DNA of 64,000 bases from an uncultured Saprospiraceae bacterium (GCA_937981555.1 CALJOK010000049.1:95432-159431); one strand, 5' to 3'; positions 33,418 through 43,314 are shown, counted from the stretch's first letter. Translations and numbers: made by a program. The notes: a model not told the origin generated them from the sequence alone.

Positions 33418-35703
33418 ATGAATAAAACATTTGCTTTATTTTTAGTGCTTCTCTTTGCTTTTCAATTAGATGCCCAAGTGCAACTTTCAGGGGTGATCAA
33501 TCAATATTCGAAAGTGACATTTATTGAAAATGATATTTGTCTAAATAAAATTACGGTGACAGACATTGCACCTTTTGATGAAGGTCAGTTTGTTGTGCTA
33601 ATTCAAATGCAGGGAGCAACAATTGATGAATCGAATTCAAGTAGTTTTGGAGATATTCAAGATTTGAATAATGCAGGGTTTTATGAAATTAATGAAATTG
33701 TTTCCATCGATGGTTTTGATGTTTATTTAAAATATCAAAACCAACATGAATATGATATTGACGGAAAAGTTCAATTGATTTCTATGCCTAGTTATGAAGA
33801 TGCAAATGTTGAAAACACTCTGACTGCTGAAGCTTGGAATGGAGAAACGGGAGGGATACTTGCCTTGAAGATTTCTGGACAATTATTATTGAATGCCAAT
33901 ATTGATGTTAGTGGACTTGGTTTCCGAGGAGGTGAAATTCAAACAGCAAGCAATAATAATTGTACTTGGTTATTTCAACAAAATGATTATTTCTATGAAT
34001 TTGGAAATTGGAGAGGATCTGCCAAAGGGGAAGGAGTTGCTTCTATTATTTTGGAAAAAGAATTTGGGAAAGGCCCTCAAGCTAATGGCGGCGGTGGTGG
34101 AAATGATCACAACTCAGGCGGTGGCGGTGGAGCTAATATTTCCGACGGAGGAGCAGGAGGAGAAAATGATGAACCGCAAACTTTCGGTTGTCAAGGAAAT
34201 CATCCAGGACTTGGAGGGAAAGCAATTGGTGATTTTGAAAACCGTATTTTTCTTGGAGGAGGTGGCGGTGCTGGACATGATAATAATCAAGTAGCAACAA
34301 GTGGTTCGAATGGCGGTGGGATAGTGATTTTAATAGCGGAAGAATTAATTCCTGCTGGGTTTTCTATTCTTGCAAATGGTAATTCAACTCCTGATGGAGG
34401 TGGAGATGGTGCAGGTGGCGGTGGTGCAGGTGGATCTATTTTTTTAGACATTCAAACACTCAATAGCACAGTTCATTTAGAAACCAATGGTGGTGATGGA
34501 GGAATGATAAATAATGGAGGAGGGGAGCGATGTCATGGACCAGGTGGAGGTGGAAGTGGTGGCAGAATTATTTCTAATTTGATGTCTGGAAGTTCTTTTA
34601 CTACTTCTGTCGAAGGAGGTCAAGCTGGAGTTTCGATCAATTCGTCCACTTGTACTGATGGAACTAATGGAGCTGCCAATGGAGAAGATGGAGTGATTGA
34701 AGAAATTAATAACAATATATTTGCAAGCCAAGAATTTTTATTTCCAGAGGCTAATTTTTCTTTTACAAATAATATGTTGGAAGTTAATTTTTCTACTCTT
34801 TTACAAAATGCAAATTCAATAGTTTGGGATTTTGGCGATGGGAATTTTAGTTCCGATGCTAATCCTACTCACACCTATTTACAAAGTGGAACATATAATG
34901 TTCAATTGACTATTTCGAACGATTGTGGTGTGGATACTTTTAATCTTTCCATATTTGTAGAAATAGTGGAAGCTAATTTTTTGATTGATGAAGCTGGTGG
35001 ATGTGTATCGCATACCGTTAACTTTCAAAATAATTCATTGGGAACAATTGATAATTTTTTATGGACTTTTGAAGGTGGAAATCCAGCTACGTCAATTGAA
35101 GAAAATCCCCAAGTTGATTATGCTTCTCCTGGACTTTTTGATGTGCAATTAGAAATTTCTGGATCGCAGGGAAGTGACAATGTTTTGATGAATGATGTTA
35201 TAGAAATCCTTGAAGTTCCTGTAGCCAACTTTAATTATTTATCTCCAAATCAAGGTATAATTAATTTCAATAATAATTCAGCAAATGCAATTGCTTATGA
35301 ATGGGATTTTGGAGATGGAACTCCTTTGTCAAATGAAGCGATGCCTTCTCATAATTATGATATGCTTGGAAATTTTGTGGTGACATTGACTGCTTCTAAT
35401 GAGTATTGTTCAAATACATATTCAGATACTATTTCTTTTTTGACAAGTTTAGATAAGTTGGAATTATCGGATGTACGCATCTTCCCAAATCCATCTTCTA
35501 CCTTTGTAACAATAGAATTACAAAATGCTGGAAATGCACAATACGATGTTTATTCGATACACGGAACGCGGTTAGATTTTTTAAATGGAGATTTTTCAAA
35601 TTCTGTAAAACTGAATGTGGAATCGATTCCTGCAGGTGTATATGTAATTTCGATTTTGCAAAATGGACAAAGAGGAGTTTTTCGCTGGGTGAAAATGGAA
35701 TAG
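33418..35703 (+). CDS. Gly-rich secreted protein with PKD domains and T9SS type A sorting domain
   Basis: A 761-aa surface or secreted protein. After the signal peptide (cleavage near LDAQ) come a beta-rich N-terminal domain, a Gly-rich region (about 220-440 with many GGGG and GGDGG runs), three PKD-like domains (about 443-525, 525-605 and 610-690, each with WDFGDG-like or WTFEGG-like cores) and a C-terminal T9SS type A domain (about 693-761, IFPNPSS and GVYVISIL). Type IX secretion delivers such proteins to the cell surface. The Gly-rich part is likely repetitive and structural. Confidence 0.92.
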   Translation: MNKTFALFLVLLFAFQLDAQVQLSGVINQYSKVTFIENDICLNKITVTDIAPFDEGQFVVLIQMQGATIDESNSSSFGDIQDLNNAGFYEINEIVSIDGFDVYLKYQNQHEYDIDGKVQLISMPSYEDANVENTLTAEAWNGETGGILALKISGQLLLNANIDVSGLGFRGGEIQTASNNNCTWLFQQNDYFYEFGNWRGSAKGEGVASIILEKEFGKGPQANGGGGGNDHNSGGGGGANISDGGAGGENDEPQTFGCQGNHPGLGGKAIGDFENRIFLGGGGGAGHDNNQVATSGSNGGGIVILIAEELIPAGFSILANGNSTPDGGGDGAGGGGAGGSIFLDIQTLNSTVHLETNGGDGGMINNGGGERCHGPGGGGSGGRIISNLMSGSSFTTSVEGGQAGVSINSSTCTDGTNGAANGEDGVIEEINNNIFASQEFLFPEANFSFTNNMLEVNFSTLLQNANSIVWDFGDGNFSSDANPTHTYLQSGTYNVQLTISNDCGVDTFNLSIFVEIVEANFLIDEAGGCVSHTVNFQNNSLGTIDNFLWTFEGGNPATSIEENPQVDYASPGLFDVQLEISGSQGSDNVLMNDVIEILEVPVANFNYLSPNQGIINFNNNSANAIAYEWDFGDGTPLSNEAMPSHNYDMLGNFVVTLTASNEYCSNTYSDTISFLTSLDKLELSDVRIFPNPSSTFVTIELQNAGNAQYDVYSIHGTRLDFLNGDFSNSVKLNVESIPAGVYVISILQNGQRGVFRWVKME

Positions 35704-35811
35704 TTTATATCGAATTTGTATGACATAATCGAAAGGCAAATAGTTGAATCGAATCTATAATGTTTTATGTTAATAATTCATTAAAGTCAAGTGTTTTTGC
35801 TCTTTTTTTTG

Positions 35812-35819
35812 TATATTTG
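35812..35819 (+). promoter_or_regulatory. -7 box of the cold-shock gene
   Basis: TATATTTG, an exact TAnnTTTG box, 98 bases before the start codon, giving a leader of about 90 nt; long leaders are usual in cold-shock genes. Confidence 0.5.
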
Positions 35820-35917
35820 TGATTCCGTTTTGAAAAGACTGTTCTAGGTATTCATTTTGTTGATTTGTTTCCCTATGATTTCGTCCTCATCGGGATTTTT
35901 TTAACTAAATAATAAAT

Positions 35918-36376
35918 ATGGCAAAGTCGCAACAATCATTCAACAAAAAAGAAAAAGAAAAAAAGCGAAGAAAAAAGAAAAAAGACAAACTCGAAAGACG
36001 TGAACAACGTAAATTAGAAAGAGAGGAAGTTGGACCAAAATCTTTTGAAGATTTAATTAGGTATGTAGATGAAGACGGAAATCTTACCACTACTCCTCCA
36101 GATCCTACCAAGAAGAAAGAAGAGATCAAATTGGAAAATATTATATTAGGTGCTGCACCTGTTGATAATACACCAGTTGAAACTGTTCGAGAAGGTCAAG
36201 TGAAGTTTTTCAATGATGAAAAAGGATATGGTTTTATTAATGACAAGGCAACTAAAGAAAGTATCTTTGTTCATATTAATAATGTAGAAGGAGAACTTAG
36301 AGAAAATGACCGAGTTACTTTTGAAATAGAGAATGGACCAAAAGGACCGAATGCGGTTAATGTGAAATTGATTTAA
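35918..36376 (+). CDS. cold-shock domain protein with basic N-terminal extension
   Basis: A 152-aa nucleic-acid-binding protein. Residues 1-40 are almost entirely Lys, Arg and Glu (helical, coiled-coil-like), 40-85 an acidic linker, and about 88-152 a cold-shock domain with the RNP motifs KGYGFIND (RNP1-like) and SIFVHI (RNP2-like). It likely binds RNA or single-stranded DNA. Its neighbours downstream are a DEAD-box helicase and YwbE on the same strand, which suggests an RNA-remodelling group. Confidence 0.93.
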   Translation: MAKSQQSFNKKEKEKKRRKKKKDKLERREQRKLEREEVGPKSFEDLIRYVDEDGNLTTTPPDPTKKKEEIKLENIILGAAPVDNTPVETVREGQVKFFNDEKGYGFINDKATKESIFVHINNVEGELRENDRVTFEIENGPKGPNAVNVKLI

Positions 36377-36399
36377 TTCTTATTATAAAATATAAAATT

Positions 36400-36435
36400 A
36401 GGCCTGTTAGTCCGTATGGATTAACGGGCCTTTTT
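36400..36435 (+). terminator. terminator after the cold-shock gene
   Basis: Stem AGGCCTGTTAGTCC with its near-complementary arm (two G-T pairs), 4-base loop and a T-run. Confidence 0.8.
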
Positions 36436-36482
36436 GCATAATCAAACTTATTCAAATAGTAACCTAACTAAACATTTAATCC

Positions 36483-36490
36483 TACCTTTA
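36483..36490 (+). promoter_or_regulatory. possible -7 box of the helicase gene
   Basis: TACCTTTA, one mismatch from TAnnTTTG, ends 4 bases before the ATG, which would make this mRNA leaderless. Weak on its own. Confidence 0.3.
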
Positions 36491-36494
36491 CCAC

Positions 36495-37805
36495 ATGTCA
36501 AGTGCAATAAAAAATCAAGAAGATATTTTAAAAAAATTGGGTATTAAAAAACTCAATCCAATGCAAGAGGAAGCTCGGTTAGCTATTCCTACTTCTGCTG
36601 AAGTAGTCTTGCTCTCTCCAACTGGAACTGGTAAAACGTTGGCTTTTCTTTTGCCGATTATTTCAGAATTAGACAATGATTGTGATGAAGTTCAAGCAAT
36701 GATTATTGTTCCTTCGAGAGAGTTAGCAATTCAAATTGAGCAAGTGGCGAGAGAAATGGGAACAGGCTTTAAAGTAAATGCTGTTTATGGAGGTCGTCCA
36801 TTTTCAAAAGATAAAATTGAATTAAGTCATCCTCCTGCGATTTTAATTGGAACACCAGGACGAGTGGCAGATCATTTGAGAAGAGAATCTTTTTCAACCA
36901 AAAGAATTCGAATATTTGTCTTGGATGAATTTGATAAGTCTTTAGAAATCGGTTTTGAGTCTGAAATGATTGAGATTACCGATGCCTTGTATAAAGTAAG
37001 GAAAAAGATTTTAACCTCTGCTACGCATGAAGTTTCGATTCCACCATTTATTGGTTTGATTAATCCAGTTTATATTAATTATTCTGAAGATGGAATTAAG
37101 CAATTAAAAATCAAAACCATCCTTTCTCCAACTAAAGATAAACTGGAAACCTTGATTGATGCACTCTGTCATTTGGGGAATCAACCAGGCATTATTTTTT
37201 GTAATTTCAAAACTTCTATTCAACGCGTGAGTGAGTGTTTGACCAAAAATAATATCAGTCATGGTTGTTTTTTTGGAGGAATGGAACAGATAGATCGAGA
37301 GCGAGCATTGATTAAATTTCGAAATGGAACACATCAATTATTAATCGCTACAGATTTGGCTTCGAGAGGAATTGATGTTCCTGAAATAAAATTTATTATC
37401 CATTACCATTTGCCTAATCGTAGTCAAGAATTTACTCACCGGAACGGACGAACTGCTCGAATGAATTCTGATGGAACTGCTTTTATTCTAAGATGGGAAA
37501 AGGAAGAGTTACCAGATTTTATTGCTCAAAATAAAATTCAAAAGATTTTGCCTGCAGGAATTCCTAAGCCTTCTATTTGGAAAACACTTTTTGTCTCAGG
37601 TGGTCGGAAGGATAAAATTTCCAAGGGAGATATCGCTGGCTTGTTTTTCAAGCAAGGAAATTTGGAAAAAAATGAGTTGGGTATAATTGAACTAAAACAA
37701 GACTGTGCATTTGCGGCAGTTCCAGCAATTAAAGTGGATGAATTAATTGAAAAATTAAACAACTCCAAATTGAAAAAAAGAAAAATTCGGGTTTACGCAA
37801 TTTAA
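36495..37805 (+). CDS. DEAD-box ATP-dependent RNA helicase
   Basis: A 436-aa helicase with two RecA-like domains. Motif I is SPTGTGKT (about 49-56), motif Ia PSREL, motif Ib TPGR, motif II DEFD (a DEAD variant) and motif III SAT. The second half shows the FCNFKTSI and HRNGRTAR (motif VI) regions. Q-motif residues KKLNPMQ occur at about 18. The C-terminal region (about 360-436) may be an RNA-binding tail of the DbpA type. It unwinds short RNA duplexes, presumably in ribosome assembly or cold adaptation. Confidence 0.94.
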   Translation: MSSAIKNQEDILKKLGIKKLNPMQEEARLAIPTSAEVVLLSPTGTGKTLAFLLPIISELDNDCDEVQAMIIVPSRELAIQIEQVAREMGTGFKVNAVYGGRPFSKDKIELSHPPAILIGTPGRVADHLRRESFSTKRIRIFVLDEFDKSLEIGFESEMIEITDALYKVRKKILTSATHEVSIPPFIGLINPVYINYSEDGIKQLKIKTILSPTKDKLETLIDALCHLGNQPGIIFCNFKTSIQRVSECLTKNNISHGCFFGGMEQIDRERALIKFRNGTHQLLIATDLASRGIDVPEIKFIIHYHLPNRSQEFTHRNGRTARMNSDGTAFILRWEKEELPDFIAQNKIQKILPAGIPKPSIWKTLFVSGGRKDKISKGDIAGLFFKQGNLEKNELGIIELKQDCAFAAVPAIKVDELIEKLNNSKLKKRKIRVYAI

Positions 37806-37819
37806 TTATTATAGATTTT

Positions 37820-38032
37820 ATGGAAGATAATAAACTAGACGGGCGAATCAGGAAGAACATCAATATTGGAGATGTTGTAGAAATTGTCCAAAAGAATCAT
37901 CAGCAAACGGGAGAATTGACTGAAGGTATCGTCAAACGAATATTAACCAATGCTCCAAAACATCCTCATGGAATAAAAGTGATGACAGAGTTAGGAGAAG
38001 TCGGTCGAGTAAAATATGTTATTTTGGATTAG
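37820..38032 (+). CDS. ywbE: YwbE family protein
   Basis: A 70-aa protein of the YwbE (DUF2196) family, recognised by the order GRIRKNINIGDVVEIVQK and LTEGIVKRILTNAPKHPHGIKV. The fold is a small beta barrel and the function is uncharacterised. It starts 14 bases after the helicase stop, so cotranscription is likely and suggests a link to RNA metabolism. Confidence 0.93.
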   Translation: MEDNKLDGRIRKNINIGDVVEIVQKNHQQTGELTEGIVKRILTNAPKHPHGIKVMTELGEVGRVKYVILD

Positions 38033-38117
38033 ATGGATTTAATTAAAACCTTTTTCCTTTTTGCCTGTTTGGACATAGACATTTTATTTTTCAGAAAGCA
38101 AACAGCATACTCCTTCA

Positions 38118-38882
38118 ATGGCAAAATTACCTAAGGAAAATCAATTCCTAGATTTATCGGATTATGGAAGACCCGTTGCCAGATTGATTGCACAGTTTTT
38201 CAAACCTACCTTTGTAACTCCAATTCATGTAACTATTCTTTTTATCATTTCAGGATTACTGGCTATTGCTTGTATCTTTTCACATCAATATTTATTAGCA
38301 GCTTTATTTCTGATTCTCAAATCAATTTTGGATGCAGCTGATGGAGAATTGGCTCGAATCAAAAATACACCATCTTATACTGGTAGATATTTTGATTCGG
38401 TGGCAGATATCATTTTGAATTTCCTTTTCCTATTATCCATTTGTATTGTTACGAATGGTTCTTTCTTTTATATGATTTTAGCTTTTATTGGGATTCAATT
38501 GCAGGGAACGCTGTACAATTACTATTATGTAATTCTTCGAAATAAATTTGATGGAGACACCACTAGTAGGGTATTTGAAACACAAGTTCCAACAGCAATG
38601 AAGGGAGAAAAACAAAGCCATGTAAATGTATTGTTTGGAATGTATAATATTTTATATAAAGTATTTGATCAAACCATTTATCATCTTGACAAGGATGCAA
38701 CGAAAGGGAACCATTTTCCCAAATGGTTTATGACTTTGGTTTCTGCATTTGGATTAGGTTTTCAATTATTGATTATGGGATGTTTTCTAGCCTTTAATTT
38801 AGATTATTTGATTATTCCATTTTTCATTGGTTATACTTTTCTAATTCCAGTCTTTATTTTTCTTCGTAGATCCTTTGAATAA
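38118..38882 (+). CDS. CDP-alcohol phosphatidyltransferase family protein
   Basis: A 254-aa integral membrane protein of the CDP-alcohol phosphotransferase family. The catalytic motif DxxDGxxARx8Gx3Dx3D is complete: DAADGELARIKNTPSYTGRY followed by FDSVAD, at about residues 74-99. It transfers a phosphoalcohol from a CDP-diacylglycerol-like donor; the acceptor is not determinable here. About six membrane helices are visible. It lies 85 bases after ywbE. Confidence 0.9.
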   Translation: MAKLPKENQFLDLSDYGRPVARLIAQFFKPTFVTPIHVTILFIISGLLAIACIFSHQYLLAALFLILKSILDAADGELARIKNTPSYTGRYFDSVADIILNFLFLLSICIVTNGSFFYMILAFIGIQLQGTLYNYYYVILRNKFDGDTTSRVFETQVPTAMKGEKQSHVNVLFGMYNILYKVFDQTIYHLDKDATKGNHFPKWFMTLVSAFGLGFQLLIMGCFLAFNLDYLIIPFFIGYTFLIPVFIFLRRSFE

Positions 38883-39299
38883 TTAGTATATCTTTTTTTT
38901 CATTTAGTAGAACTCGTATAATAAAATTTTTATAAAGCAGCATTTTCCTTTATAATTAAGTTCTATTATTGTGATATTAAAAATTAATGTTACATTTAGC
39001 GAAATAAAACAAAACGAAAAAAGAACACTAATCAACTTTGGATTTTACTTCAATTCTGATCCCATCTTAATTAGATTCTTTTTCACTTCAATAAACACGC
39101 CCGTTGTTATTTTAATGTCGTGAAAGAACTCTATCAATAAAAAAGAACATATAGATATTATTTTGAATTCGAATTAATCAATTACATAATTAGTTCATAG
39201 GCTATTATTGTGGCTAATGAGTATTGATTTATTATTTTAATAAGCTACTATTTTCACAAATCCCTTTTGGGATAATTTTTTAATTAAAACTCTATTTGT
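38883..39299. other. AT-rich leader region of the TonB receptor
   Basis: 417 bases without a gene. A possible -7 box TACATTTA occurs near 38991-38998. A short hairpin (ATCCCttttGGGAT) followed by a T-run lies near 39262-39281, close to the start codon. No cobalamin or other known riboswitch core was recognised. Confidence 0.5.
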
Positions 39300-42038
39300 A
39301 TGAAAAGTTTTTTAACTACACTTTTGTTCTTGTTTTTTGCATTGCCGATGGTGGTAAATGCACAGAGCATTTCTGGAACTATTTCTGATGCCCAAGGGGC
39401 AATTATTGGCGGTACAGTTGCCGTAAGCCCAACTGGAGGCGGTACTACAACTGATGTTGATGGAAAATATTCTCTCGACCTTTCTCCTGGAACTTACAAA
39501 CTAACAGTAAGCTACACAGGTTATGATGCTCAAACTAAGGAATTCACATTGGCTTCTGGCCAGAATGTAGTTTGGGATGTAACATTACTTCAAGGATCTA
39601 ATACCTTGGCGGATGTGGTAATTGTTGGATCAAGAACGGCTCCTCGTTCTTCTACAACATCTCCTCTTCCTGTTGATGTTTTTAGAGCTAAAGATTTAGT
39701 TTCTACTGGTCAAACTTCTTTTGACAAAGCATTACAGTATAGAGTTCCTTCCTTCAATACCGTACAAACTCCGGTAAATGATGCAACTGCATTGTTAGAT
39801 CCTTATGAAATCAGAAATATGGGACCTTCTCGTACTTTGATTTTGATCAATGGAAAAAGAAAGAATATGAGTGCATTATTGTACACTCAGACTTCGCCAG
39901 GACGTGGTGAAACAGGTGCTGATATTTCTGCTATTCCTACTGATGCAATTAAGCGAATTGAAATTTTGAGAGATGGTGCATCTGCTCAATATGGATCTGA
40001 TGCAATTGCTGGTGTAATGAATATTATCTTAAAAGATGATGCAGAAAATGGAAGTATTACGCTTAGGTCTGGAATCACAGCTGAAGGTGATGGCGAAAAT
40101 TATGGTATCGTTTTAAATAATGGGTCTAAAATTGGTAAAACTGGATTCGTGAATTACACGATGGATTTATCAAAATTAGAACAATCGAATCGACCAGGTA
40201 CAGTTGATGCAGCTGGTGAGGCTGGTGATTTTGGTGCTGACATTGCTGATGTAAATGCATTTTTAGCATTAAAACCAGATGCTGGAAATATCAATGGTTC
40301 GCCAGAAACAACTGCAGCTAAGTTTTCTGTAAATGCAGGAGTTGATGTTTCTGAAAATACTCAACTATATGGTAACGCAGCTTATGTTTACAAAAAAGTA
40401 AACAGTTTCGCTAACTATAGAACTCCATATTGGAGAACGGAAGAATCATTCCCTTATTTAGCTGATTTTTTCCCTGATGGACCAAACGGCGAATACATCG
40501 GATATGTTCCTACATTTGATGGTGACTTGAATGATTACAATGCTACGATTGGATTTAGAAATAAAAAGAATGGTTGGATTACTGATGCAAGTTTCACAAC
40601 AGGTGGAAATACACAAACGTATATTATCAGAAATTCTCATAATAGAAATGGTACATTAAATCCTGATAGCACATTTAAGTATAGAGAAAACTCTCCACTT
40701 ATTTTTGATCCAGGAGGTACAAAATTTGTTCACCAAGTAGGAAATATTGATGTAACTAAAAGAGTATCTGACAAGTTTGGATTTGCTTTTGGTTCTGAAT
40801 TCCGAAGTGAAACATTTACAATTATTGAAGGTGAGTTAGCTTCTTACGAAGATGGTGGAGCCGATTCGTTTGCAGGAAATGATCCAAGAAATTCTGGTAA
40901 ATTTAACCGTTATAACTTCGGTGCTTACCTTGATGGAGCATTTGATTTGACTGATGATTTCTTAATTAATGCAACTATTCGTGCTGAAAATTATAGTGAT
41001 TTTGGAAACGCATTTGTATGGAAAGTTTCTTCTCGATACAAAATGAATGATGACAAAGTTACTTTGAGAGCTTCTGCATCTACAGGTTTTAAAGCACCAA
41101 CACTTCACCAAATCTACACTCAAAAAGCTCAATATAGCTTTGTACCTGGATCAGGGATTCAAGTAGGTGGATTAGTAAACAACGTATCTAGAGAGGCTCG
41201 ATTATTGGGGTTACCTGCATTGGATCCTGAAAAATCAACAAACATTACAGTAGGTATTGGTTTAAGATTAACGCCACAATTCTCATTGACAGTTGATTAT
41301 TATAACATTGCAGTTACAGATAGAATTATCTTGAGTACTGAGATTGGATCTACTCCAGGAGGAGGTACTTCTTTGGATAATATTCTTGCAGCTAACAACT
41401 TATCTGATTTAAGTTTCTTTGTGAACGGAATGGATACACGTACTTCGGGTATTGATTTCGTTGCAGGTTACCGACGAGTACCTGTAGGATCAGGAACGAT
41501 GAACTTCAACTTTTCTGGAAATATTACTTTACAGAATGAAAGAGAAGGTGATGTGAAAAATCCTGAGTTAGTAGAGCAAGCAGGTCAAACTGTTTCGAAT
41601 GCAACTCAAGAAGCTTTATTCTTTACTTCACGTCCTAGATTCAAAATGATTTTAGGAATTGAATATAATGTTGGGAAATTTGGATTGTCTTTGAATAACA
41701 CAGTATTCGGTCCTACTAAATTTAAGCAACAAGGAATGGATGAAAATCTTTACACAGAGTTTGAAACTAAAGTAGTTACGGACTTAGGAATTAACTACCA
41801 AGCTTCTGAAAAGGTTAACATTTCATTGAATGTAAATAACTTGTTGAATGTTTTACCTGAATGGTCTTTCAAATCTGAAAATGCTGCAGGTGATGCATTG
41901 TTGAATGATGAAGCATTCTTGAAAAATCAGTCTAACTTGATTACATTTAATCAACGTTATTCTCAAATGACTTATGATGGTTACCACTTCAGTCAATTAG
42001 GTACTATCCTAAATGCAGCGGTAAATATTCAATTTTAA
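39300..42038 (+). CDS. TonB-dependent outer-membrane receptor
   Basis: A 912-aa outer-membrane receptor. Signal peptide (cleavage near NAQS), a CarboxypepD_reg-like domain (about 25-95, SGTISDAQGAIIGGTVAV), a plug domain (about 115-240 with LILINGKRKN and IEILRDGASAQYGSDAIAG) and a 22-strand-type barrel ending in Phe (AAVNIQF). No SusD-like partner is adjacent, so it is not a SusCD pair. It imports a ligand with TonB energy; substrate unknown, possibly an iron chelate or small organic compound. Confidence 0.94.
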   Translation: MKSFLTTLLFLFFALPMVVNAQSISGTISDAQGAIIGGTVAVSPTGGGTTTDVDGKYSLDLSPGTYKLTVSYTGYDAQTKEFTLASGQNVVWDVTLLQGSNTLADVVIVGSRTAPRSSTTSPLPVDVFRAKDLVSTGQTSFDKALQYRVPSFNTVQTPVNDATALLDPYEIRNMGPSRTLILINGKRKNMSALLYTQTSPGRGETGADISAIPTDAIKRIEILRDGASAQYGSDAIAGVMNIILKDDAENGSITLRSGITAEGDGENYGIVLNNGSKIGKTGFVNYTMDLSKLEQSNRPGTVDAAGEAGDFGADIADVNAFLALKPDAGNINGSPETTAAKFSVNAGVDVSENTQLYGNAAYVYKKVNSFANYRTPYWRTEESFPYLADFFPDGPNGEYIGYVPTFDGDLNDYNATIGFRNKKNGWITDASFTTGGNTQTYIIRNSHNRNGTLNPDSTFKYRENSPLIFDPGGTKFVHQVGNIDVTKRVSDKFGFAFGSEFRSETFTIIEGELASYEDGGADSFAGNDPRNSGKFNRYNFGAYLDGAFDLTDDFLINATIRAENYSDFGNAFVWKVSSRYKMNDDKVTLRASASTGFKAPTLHQIYTQKAQYSFVPGSGIQVGGLVNNVSREARLLGLPALDPEKSTNITVGIGLRLTPQFSLTVDYYNIAVTDRIILSTEIGSTPGGGTSLDNILAANNLSDLSFFVNGMDTRTSGIDFVAGYRRVPVGSGTMNFNFSGNITLQNEREGDVKNPELVEQAGQTVSNATQEALFFTSRPRFKMILGIEYNVGKFGLSLNNTVFGPTKFKQQGMDENLYTEFETKVVTDLGINYQASEKVNISLNVNNLLNVLPEWSFKSENAAGDALLNDEAFLKNQSNLITFNQRYSQMTYDGYHFSQLGTILNAAVNIQF

Positions 42039-42066
42039 GAAATAAATTCTTAAGATCTTTAGAATA

Positions 42067-42106
42067 AAAAAAGAGGTTGCTCATTTATTTGAGTAGCCTC
42101 TTTTTC
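42067..42106. terminator. bidirectional terminator
   Basis: Stem of about 16 bp around AAAGAGGTTGCTCA with a 6-base loop and T-rich 3' side, between the TonB receptor and a convergent gene. Confidence 0.8.
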
Positions 42107-42129
42107 TGTTTTTTTGGAATAATATGTTC

Positions 42130-42981
42130 TTAAAAATCTACCTCAACTTGTTTTTCCCCTTTAATGTTTTTTCTAAAAAACTCATCGATCTCCAAAATAA
42201 ACCCAACACTAAAGTTATTATCCTCAACGCCTAAATCTCTTAATGCTGCTGTTTCATTTACTGAGGTTATATTGAAAAAATACCTAAAATGACTCACCCC
42301 AACATGCAAGCGAAAAGATTGTTCCATTAAATCAAATGAATTATTTACTGTTAGGTCTTGGAATTTTGCCAAGTCTGATTCATCAATTTTAAGTCGATTA
42401 TAAACCTTACCGTCGGAATAATTTAGCTTACCTCTTCGAACATTATAACTTAAGCCCCAATTTTTTTTAATGTAATGAAAACCCAATTGGACATAGTTTT
42501 TTCGGAAGCTAAAATGAGAACTTCCTCCATCAGTATAAAAATTATCTACCTTTCCTTCGCCAGTTCCAACATAGAAATCTAGTAAAATCCCTTTTTCCAT
42601 ATTTAGATTAGGATATTTTGGAGTTCGATTTTTTCTTCTTTTAAAAACTAAATTATCTTCTATTGGCATAAAATAATATCCACCAATTGCTCCACTCAGA
42701 ATATATCCTTTACCGAATCTGCCATTATTATCTCCCTCTGAAGTTTTAAAATAACTCCCTGCAAACGCTAGATGATTTATTGGACTGTAGCCAGCTTGAA
42801 GATTCATTAATTTTTTACTTTCACCATCTCCCAAATTGGTCGAACCAGAGATATGTCCATCATGTTGTTTTCGAAGCATTACTAAGTCGCCGTCATTAGG
42901 AGAATAATAGTAATTGGAACAAGAAGAGAAAAAGAAGAAAGTGGTTAAAAAAGCTAGAAGGATTTTCGTTGTTTTTATCAT
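42130..42981 (-). CDS. lipoprotein, probably beta-barrel-like
   Basis: A 283-aa protein. The start is set at the ATG ending at 42981, where a signal begins and ends in the lipobox FFSSC; a longer frame adds 12 residues. The rest has alternating hydrophobic/polar strands with repeated Gly and aromatic residues (for example GYILSGAIGGYYF, LLDFYVGTGEG and YVQLGFHY), typical of outer-membrane barrel or porin-like proteins in Bacteroidota. No family is recognised. Confidence 0.75.
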   Translation of the reverse strand: MIKTTKILLAFLTTFFFFSSCSNYYYSPNDGDLVMLRKQHDGHISGSTNLGDGESKKLMNLQAGYSPINHLAFAGSYFKTSEGDNNGRFGKGYILSGAIGGYYFMPIEDNLVFKRRKNRTPKYPNLNMEKGILLDFYVGTGEGKVDNFYTDGGSSHFSFRKNYVQLGFHYIKKNWGLSYNVRRGKLNYSDGKVYNRLKIDESDLAKFQDLTVNNSFDLMEQSFRLHVGVSHFRYFFNITSVNETAALRDLGVEDNNFSVGFILEIDEFFRKNIKGEKQVEVDF

Positions 42982-43092
42982 ATCAAATATTTTATTCAAA
43001 ATTAGAATTTCATTCATTTGACTATTAATCGAATTACGATAAATTTAAATTAATTAAATGTGAGTAAACTAATTCATTTTTGATTTCTAAAT

Positions 43093-43182
43093 TAGACATT
43101 ATTCTAAATCGCTTTTTTCGGAAAAAACACCATTGATTATCAAGGAGTTACGAAGCTAAAAATCCATTTAGAATAATGTCTA
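43093..43182. repeat. 90-bp element with perfect 17-bp terminal inverted repeats
   Basis: Arms TAGACATTATTCTAAAT (43093-43109) and its exact complement (43166-43182) enclose 56 bases with an internal small hairpin. This is the layout of a miniature element or a structured RNA. Neither a target duplication nor a second copy is visible in the window. Confidence 0.55.
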
Positions 43183-43276
43183 TTAAACAAAAAATTGTTT
43201 TGAAAAAAAGGGTAGGAGATTGAAATGATGATAATCTTAATATTTAAGTTTAATCAACTAGAATTTCTGATAAAAA

Positions 43277-43314
43277 AAAATCCCAAACTTTTGGAAATCA
43301 AAAGTTCGGGATTT
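43277..43314 (-). terminator. terminator of the formate-THF ligase gene
   Basis: Stem AAATCCCAAACTTTT with its near-complementary arm (one mismatch) and a 7-base loop, A-rich on the plus strand (a T-run on the minus strand), just downstream of the stop. Confidence 0.8.

Noticed and set aside
38883..39299. Possible cobalamin riboswitch before the TonB receptor
   Set aside because: No B12-box-like core or matching stem arrangement was seen in the AT-rich leader.
39300..42038. SusC/SusD polysaccharide utilisation locus
   Set aside because: No SusD-like lipoprotein is next to either TonB receptor, and the pullulanase gene is not adjacent to a receptor.
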